NCBI GenBank assembly: GCA_900551555.1
Contig: URWC01000062.1
Location: forward strand, 1-10,015
Length of the DNA stretch: 10,015 nucleotides
Source of the DNA: an uncultured Collinsella sp.
GTDB lineage: Bacteria > Actinomycetota > Coriobacteriia > Coriobacteriales > Coriobacteriaceae
Direction: 5' to 3'
The notes under the pieces are model-generated. The model was not told the origin of the DNA, ran no database searches, and saw only the letters and a list, made by a program, of their open reading frames with translations. How positions within the stretch are numbered: the stretch's first letter is position 1; every line of letters begins with the position of its first letter. Position numbers and translations under genes: made by a program. This document shows, in pieces, positions 7,077 through 10,015 of this stretch.

Positions 7077-7082
7077 TCCTTT
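7077..7082 (-). promoter_or_regulatory. Ribosome binding site that decides the rplK start
   Basis: AAAGGA on the - strand ends directly against the ATG at 7076 and stands 6 bases from the ATG at 7070, so the latter is the likely start. Confidence 0.65.
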
Positions 7083-7190
7083 CGAATCACGAGTGTGAAG
7101 TACTTGCTATATCGTAAGCACGCACGTGTTAGAAGCACTCCTGAGATGAGCAGTCACAGAAGAAGCACGCTCGCGCGAACGGACGAAAAC

Positions 7191-7727
7191 TTAAGCGATG
7201 ACAGCGACCTGGTTAAAGTCGAGCTCGACCGGCGTCTCGCGGCCAAAGATCATCAGGGTGACCTTAAGCTTGCCTGCCTCGGTGTTAACCTCGGAGACCT
7301 TGCCATCAAAGTCGGTAAGCGGGCCATCGGTGACGCGGACGGACGTGCCGACCTGAATATCAACCGAGGTGCGCTTGGGCGAATCGCCCTTACCGGGACG
7401 ACGAGTCATCTTGTTGTACTCGTCACGGGAAAGCGGAGCGGGCTTGCCGTTGCCGCCTAGGAAACCGGTGACGCCGGGCGTGTTGCGAACACACGTCCAA
7501 GCATCGTCATCCATCTCCATGCGGACCAGGACATAACCCGGGAAGATCTTGGAATCCTTGGTCTCGCGCTTGCCACCCTCTTTGATCTCGGTGACGCGCT
7601 CCATAGGAATCTCGATATCAAAGATACGGTCCTGCATGCCCATGGTCTCGATACGATGCTCGAGATCGGACTTTACGCGGTTCTCGTATCCGGAGTAAGT
7701 GTGAACGACGTACCAACGCTTAGACAT
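7191..7727 (-). CDS. nusG: Transcription termination/antitermination factor NusG
   Basis: Binds the RNA polymerase clamp and controls pausing, Rho-dependent termination and transcription-translation coupling. The 178 residues match the standard size. The N-terminal NGN domain starts RWYVVHTYSGYENRV (4-18) and contains FPGYVLV (62-68) and VRNTPGVTGFLG (80-91). A basic linker (about 109-121) joins it to the C-terminal KOW domain (about 126-178), with GTSVRVTDGPLTDFDGKV and GRETPVELDF. The start is three bases after the secE stop, with GAGGGG (7740-7735) inside the end of secE as ribosome binding site, so the two genes are cotranscribed and probably translationally coupled. Confidence 0.98.
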   Translation of the reverse strand: MSKRWYVVHTYSGYENRVKSDLEHRIETMGMQDRIFDIEIPMERVTEIKEGGKRETKDSKIFPGYVLVRMEMDDDAWTCVRNTPGVTGFLGGNGKPAPLSRDEYNKMTRRPGKGDSPKRTSVDIQVGTSVRVTDGPLTDFDGKVSEVNTEAGKLKVTLMIFGRETPVELDFNQVAVIA

Positions 7728-7730
7728 GGT

Positions 7731-8069
7731 TTAGCCCCTCAATCCAGAGAACAGAGCAAGAGCCTCGCCAAAGCCAGCATCGAGCAGAGCGATGACGACG
7801 CCGACGACGACCAGAGAAGCGCAAACGACGACCGAGTAGTTCACGAGCTCCTTCTTATCGGGCCACGTGACACGCTTCATCTCGGACTTGACCGAAGCGA
7901 AATACTTCTTGGTGCGGGCGAAGAAACCAGGCTTCTCGTTCTTCTTGGACTTCGCAGCCTTCTCGTTCTTCTTGGCAACGGCCTTCTTGGCCTCAACCTT
8001 GGAGTTGGCGGCAGCGCTGTTGGCAGGTGCCGGCTGCTGAGCCTTCTTCTTGTTCTTCTTGTTGGCCAT
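7731..8069 (-). CDS. secE: Preprotein translocase subunit SecE
   Basis: Essential clamp subunit of the SecYEG protein-export channel. The conserved core is at the C-terminal end: an amphipathic helix with SEMKRVTWPDKKELV (62-76), then one membrane segment (about 78-97). Residues 1-47 form a Lys/Ala-rich, low-complexity cytoplasmic tail, making this 112-residue protein much longer than minimal single-span SecE (about 60 residues). Longer forms are known in Actinobacteria. GGAGGT (8082-8077), seven bases before the ATG, supports the start. It precedes nusG by three bases and follows tRNA-Trp and a hairpin, in the conserved rpmG-trnW-secE-nusG order. Confidence 0.95.
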   Translation of the reverse strand: MANKKNKKKAQQPAPANSAAANSKVEAKKAVAKKNEKAAKSKKNEKPGFFARTKKYFASVKSEMKRVTWPDKKELVNYSVVVCASLVVVGVVIALLDAGFGEALALFSGLRG

Positions 8070-8108
8070 TTGGGTTACCTCCGCGCAATGCGCTTATACA
8101 TGAGTAAA

Positions 8109-8136
8109 CCGTAAGCCCCCAAGTGGGAGCTTACGG
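8109..8136 (-). terminator. Hairpin between tRNA-Trp and secE (possible weak terminator or processing site)
   Basis: An 8-bp stem, CCGTAAGC/GCTTACGG (8109-8116 with 8129-8136), is extended by three more G-C pairs after one mismatch, with loop 8121-8124. On the - strand it is followed by only TTT before ACTC, so it is a weak terminator at best. It could trim the 3' side of the tRNA precursor or partly uncouple the tRNA from secE. A TATAAG box (8098-8093) lies just downstream but has no good -35. Confidence 0.5.
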
Positions 8137-8145
8137 AATAATGAC

Positions 8146-8221
8146 TGGCACGCCAGGAAGGACTCGAACCCTCAACACTCGGTTTTGGAGACCGATGCTC
8201 TACCAATTGAACTACTGGCGT
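8146..8221 (-). tRNA. trnW: tRNA-Trp (CCA anticodon)
   Basis: A full cloverleaf can be drawn by eye. The acceptor pairs ACGCCAG with CTGGCGT, the D arm is GTTC-AATTGGTA-GAGC, and the anticodon arm is TCGGT-CTCCAAA-ACCGA with anticodon CCA. The variable loop is GTGTT and the T arm is GAGGG-TTCGAGT-CCTTC, with discriminator G and an encoded CCA end (8148-8146). It lies 13 bp after the rpmG stop and upstream of secE, a position where tRNA-Trp is common in bacteria. Confidence 0.97.
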
Positions 8222-8229
8222 ATGTGACT

Positions 8230-8247
8230 AGAGACTAGCGAGTCTCT
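8230..8247 (-). other. Hairpin over the rpmG stop codon
   Basis: A perfect 7-bp inverted repeat, AGAGACT (8247-8241) and AGTCTCT (8236-8230) on the - strand, with the 4-nt loop CGCT; the TAG stop spans the loop-stem junction. It has no U-run and stands 9 bp before the mature tRNA-Trp 5' end, so a role in tRNA precursor processing is possible. Confidence 0.45.
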
Positions 8248-8384
8248 TTGTGCAGCGTGTGGTGACGGCACCAGGGGCAATACTTCTTGATCTCCATACG
8301 ATCAGGCATGGTCGACTTGTTCTTGGTGGTCGTATAGTTGCGGCGCTTGCACTCAGTGCACGCAAGAGTAACTAGAGTACGCAT
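8235..8384 (-). CDS. rpmG: 50S ribosomal protein L33 (zinc-ribbon form)
   Basis: Small large-subunit protein of 49 residues, the usual length. It starts MRTLVTLACTECKRRNYTTT and ends HTLHKETR. The two pairs C9-x-x-C12 and C36-x-x-C39 mark the zinc-binding (C+) paralogue; no second rpmG is visible here. The ribosome binding site is poor: AGGA stands only 3 bases from the ATG and AAAGG about 11 bases away. It is the first gene after the promoter at 8430-8459, with a leader of roughly 40 nt. The 3' end forms a small hairpin over the stop codon, just before tRNA-Trp. Confidence 0.95.
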   Translation of the reverse strand: MRTLVTLACTECKRRNYTTTKNKSTMPDRMEIKKYCPWCRHHTLHKETR

Positions 8385-8604
8385 GTATCCTGAACCTTTC
8401 ATTTCCGCCCCGTACGGGCACGAGTTGTTACTTTATCAGCTCCACGTAAGTGCTGTCAATGAAAACCTCGAGTCAATTGGTTCTCGGTGGATCCATTCAT
8501 ATTTGGAACACATCAATGAAGCCATCGAGAGCTAATCGACGGTGCATCCAGGACCATTATCGATCCTCTCGACACCAGCAACGGCTCAATATCCATTGCA
8601 GAAA
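8385..8604. other. Intergenic region between the tuf terminator and rpmG
   Basis: About 220 bp with no supportable gene. It contains the rpmG promoter (8430-8459), the 10-bp leader palindrome (8409-8418) and a loose 7-bp inverted repeat TCGAGAG/CTCTCGA (8525-8531 with 8566-8572). Otherwise nothing recognisable was seen on either strand. Confidence 0.6.
8430..8459 (-). promoter_or_regulatory. Sigma-70-like promoter for rpmG-trnW-secE-nusG-rplK-rplA
   Basis: On the - strand, a perfect -35 TTGACA (8459-8454) is separated by 18 bases from TAAAGT (8435-8430), which matches 4 of 6 bases of the -10 consensus. Transcription would start near 8423, giving a leader of about 40 nt that includes the palindrome CCCGTACGGG (8409-8418). 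It lies downstream of the tuf terminator and is the best promoter in the right half. Confidence 0.65.
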
Positions 8605-8636
8605 AGAACCCGGCACCCATATAAGTGCCGGGTTCT
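8602..8636 (-). terminator. Intrinsic terminator of tuf
   Basis: A perfect 12-bp stem on the - strand, AGAACCCGGCAC (8636-8625) with GTGCCGGGTTCT (8616-8605), an 8-nt loop, then TTTTC (8605-8601 side). It starts 27 bp after the tuf stop. The strong GC stem plus T-run makes this a convincing Rho-independent terminator, so rpmG onward needs its own promoter. Confidence 0.9.
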
Positions 8637-8663
8637 CTAAGTCAGCTATATCAAAGAGCTAAT

Positions 8664-9854
8664 TTACTCAATGATCGTGGAGACGATGCCCGAACCGACG
8701 GTGTGGCCACCCTCGCGGATAGCGAAGCGCAGGCCCTCCTCCATGGCGATCGGGTGGATGAGGTCGCCCTCGATGGTGATGTGGTCACCAGGCATAGCCA
8801 TCTCGGTGCCCTCGGGGAGCTTGACCGTACCGGTAACGTCGGTGGTACGGAAGTAGAACTGAGGACGATAACCATCGAAGAACGGGGTGTGACGGCCGCC
8901 CTCCTCCTTGGTCAGAACGTAGATCTCGCCGGTGAACTTGGTGTGCGGGGTAACCGAACCGGGCTTGCAGAGAACCTGGCCGCGCTCGATGTCCTCACGC
9001 TTGATGCCGCGGAGCAGCAGACCGACGTTGTCGCCAGCCTCGCAGAAGTCCATGGACTTACGGAACATCTCGATACCGGTAACGACGGTGTTCTGGGTAT
9101 CCTTGATGCCGACGATCTCGACGGGCTCGTTGAGCTTGAGCTCACCGCGCTCGACACGGCCAGTAGCAACGGTACCACGGCCGGAGATGGTCATAACGTC
9201 CTCAACGGCCATCAGGAACGGGAGGTCGTTGTTACGAGCAGGCGTCGGGATGTACTCGTCGACGGCCTTCATAAGCTCGCGAATGGCGTCCATCCACTTG
9301 GCGTCGCCCTCGAGAGCGCCCAGAGCGGAGCCACGGATGACGGGGATGTCCTCGCCGGGGAAATCGTACTCGGAGAGGAGCTCACGGGTCTCCATCTCGA
9401 CGAGGTCGATGAGCTCGTCATCGTCGACCATGTCGCACTTGTTCAGGAAGACGACGATGTAGGGAACGCCGACCTGACGGGCGAGCAGGATGTGCTCGCG
9501 GGTCTGAGCCATGGGGCCGTCGGTAGCAGCGATGACCAGGATAGCGCCGTCCATCTGAGCAGCGCCGGAGATCATGTTCTTGACGTAGTCAGCGTGGCCC
9601 GGGCAGTCAACGTGAGCGTAGTGACGGGCAGCGGTCTCGTACTCAACGTGGGAGACGGAAATCGTAATGCCGCGCTCGCGCTCCTCGGGAGCCTTGTCGA
9701 TGTTCTCGAACGCAGTGAAGTCAGCCTTGCAGCCCTCGGTCTCGGAGAGAACCTTGGTGATGGCAGCGGTCAGCGTGGTCTTGCCGTGGTCGACGTGACC
9801 AATGGTGCCGATGTTAACATGCGGCTTAGTGCGCTCAAACTTCTCTTTGGCCAT
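8664..9854 (-). CDS. tuf: Elongation factor Tu
   Basis: GTPase that brings aminoacyl-tRNA to the ribosomal A site. The 396 residues equal the family's usual 394-400. GTP-binding motifs are complete: GHVDHGKT (19-26), RGIT (61-64), D83-C-P-G-H87 with the catalytic His, N138-K-C-D141 and GSAL near 178. Domains 2 and 3 follow in full, with GRGTVATGRVERG and the C-terminal REGGHTVGSGIV. The Ala in LRFAIREGG, where kirromycin-resistance changes occur in E. coli, is the ordinary sensitive residue. GAGGAGGG (9866-9859) supports the ATG. It lies 96 bp downstream of a tRNA gene and is closed by its own terminator. Here it neighbours the rpmG-secE-nusG group rather than a visible fusA; this recalls E. 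coli tRNA-tufB. Confidence 0.99.
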   Translation of the reverse strand: MAKEKFERTKPHVNIGTIGHVDHGKTTLTAAITKVLSETEGCKADFTAFENIDKAPEERERGITISVSHVEYETAARHYAHVDCPGHADYVKNMISGAAQMDGAILVIAATDGPMAQTREHILLARQVGVPYIVVFLNKCDMVDDDELIDLVEMETRELLSEYDFPGEDIPVIRGSALGALEGDAKWMDAIRELMKAVDEYIPTPARNNDLPFLMAVEDVMTISGRGTVATGRVERGELKLNEPVEIVGIKDTQNTVVTGIEMFRKSMDFCEAGDNVGLLLRGIKREDIERGQVLCKPGSVTPHTKFTGEIYVLTKEEGGRHTPFFDGYRPQFYFRTTDVTGTVKLPEGTEMAMPGDHITIEGDLIHPIAMEEGLRFAIREGGHTVGSGIVSTIIE

Positions 9855-9876
9855 AAAGCCCTCCTCTTAACAGGTC

Positions 9877-9906
9877 GTCCCCGGACGGGACTTTGCCTTT
9901 ATACCA
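9877..9906 (-). promoter_or_regulatory. Candidate extended -10 promoter and leader hairpin of tuf
   Basis: TGG-TATAAA on the - strand (9906-9898) resembles an extended -10 element; no good -35 is seen at 17-18 bases. A 5-bp hairpin GTCCC/GGGAC (9891-9887 with 9881-9877) would then be at the very 5' end of the tuf mRNA. Read-through from the upstream tRNA is an alternative source of tuf transcripts. Confidence 0.4.
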
Positions 9907-9955
9907 TAGTGGCCTCTCAACATACTATTGAGAAGCCACCGTGTTACCTATGGTA
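9902..9955 (-). other. Long nested inverted repeat between the tRNA and tuf
   Basis: The inner stem has 12 bp with one G-U pair (9909-9920 with 9928-9939, 7-nt loop). The outer 8-bp arms, TACCATAG (9902-9909) and CTATGGTA (9948-9955), are perfectly complementary. There is no U-run. The outer arms overlap the tRNA 3' end (ACCA, 9954-9951) on one side and the tuf -10 region on the other. Confidence 0.6.
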
Positions 9956-10015
9956 GCGGTGACTGGATTCGAACCAGTGACGCCACGGGGATGCACCGTG
10001 GGCTCTAACCAACTG
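9951..10015 (-). tRNA. tRNA gene, partial at the window edge, isotype uncertain (CAT by position)
   Basis: The 3' portion of a tRNA is clear: D-arm end GAGC, anticodon stem CACGG/CCGTG, variable loop GCGTC, T arm ACTGG-TTCGAAT-CCAGT, acceptor strand CACCGCT, discriminator A and an encoded CCA. The 5' acceptor strand lies beyond the window. The 7-nt anticodon loop reads TGCATCC, so position 33 is G rather than the near-universal U, position 37 is C, and the anticodon by position is CAT. Reading GCA instead would restore U33 but break the stem. It may be an unusual Met/Ile-type tRNA, a degenerate gene, or a tRNA-like element. tRNA genes upstream of tuf are known, e.g. E. coli thrT-tufB. Confidence 0.75.

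Noticed and set aside
6009..7460. Long + strand open frame (483 codons) across rplA, rplK and part of nusG
   Set aside because: It is antisense to three unmistakable genes, spans their spacers, and has a low-complexity Leu/Gly/Asp/Val-rich translation produced by the biased codons of the opposite strand.
8513..8596. Short - strand ORF of 27 codons between tuf and rpmG
   Set aside because: No ribosome binding site, no recognisable peptide, and it lies upstream of the rpmG promoter.
8625..9956. Long + strand open frame (443 codons) opposite tuf
   Set aside because: Antisense shadow of EF-Tu; the product is repetitive Leu/Asp/Val/Gly and it runs through the tuf terminator and promoter regions.

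Overview
The window looks like chromosomal DNA of a high-GC actinobacterium. The best fit is a gut Coriobacteriia such as Collinsella. This is inferred from roughly 60% G+C, an LAXTG-type cell-wall sorting signal (a class E sortase substrate typical of high-GC Actinobacteria), and a zinc-ribbon L33 in the order tuf, rpmG, tRNA-Trp, secE, nusG, rplK, rplA. No database search was possible, so the genus is a guess.

Left half, + strand (1-5730): four accessory or housekeeping genes. First comes a secreted, wall-anchored 5'-nucleotidase with a problematic 5' end. A hairpin terminator built around a 13-bp direct repeat follows, then an MscS-type mechanosensitive channel. Last is a two-gene operon: a 638-residue protein without a signal peptide, which joins a ParB-like N-terminal region to a BMP/PnrA-like ligand-binding domain, followed through an ATGA overlap by a small metallophosphoesterase. 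Two nearly identical palindromic elements (about 35 bp) begin at or within a base of the stop codons of the channel gene and the phosphoesterase gene.

Right half, - strand (5740-10015): a translation and secretion cluster, read from right to left. A tRNA gene with an odd anticodon loop runs off the right edge. Next are tuf with a strong terminator, a sigma-70-like promoter, then rpmG, tRNA-Trp, secE, nusG, rplK and rplA, ending at a hairpin that probably terminates both convergent transcription units. The order resembles the E. coli tRNA-tufB / secE-nusG-rplK-rplA region, but rplJ, rplL and rpoBC do not follow.

The right half supplies elongation factor, ribosomal proteins, transcription elongation and protein export, and is ordinary. 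The points most worth a second look are the ParB-like/BMP protein with its coupled phosphoesterase, which has an Asp-X-Glu first metal motif; the tRNA lacking U33 next to tuf; the dispersed palindromes; and the missing start codon of the nucleotidase.
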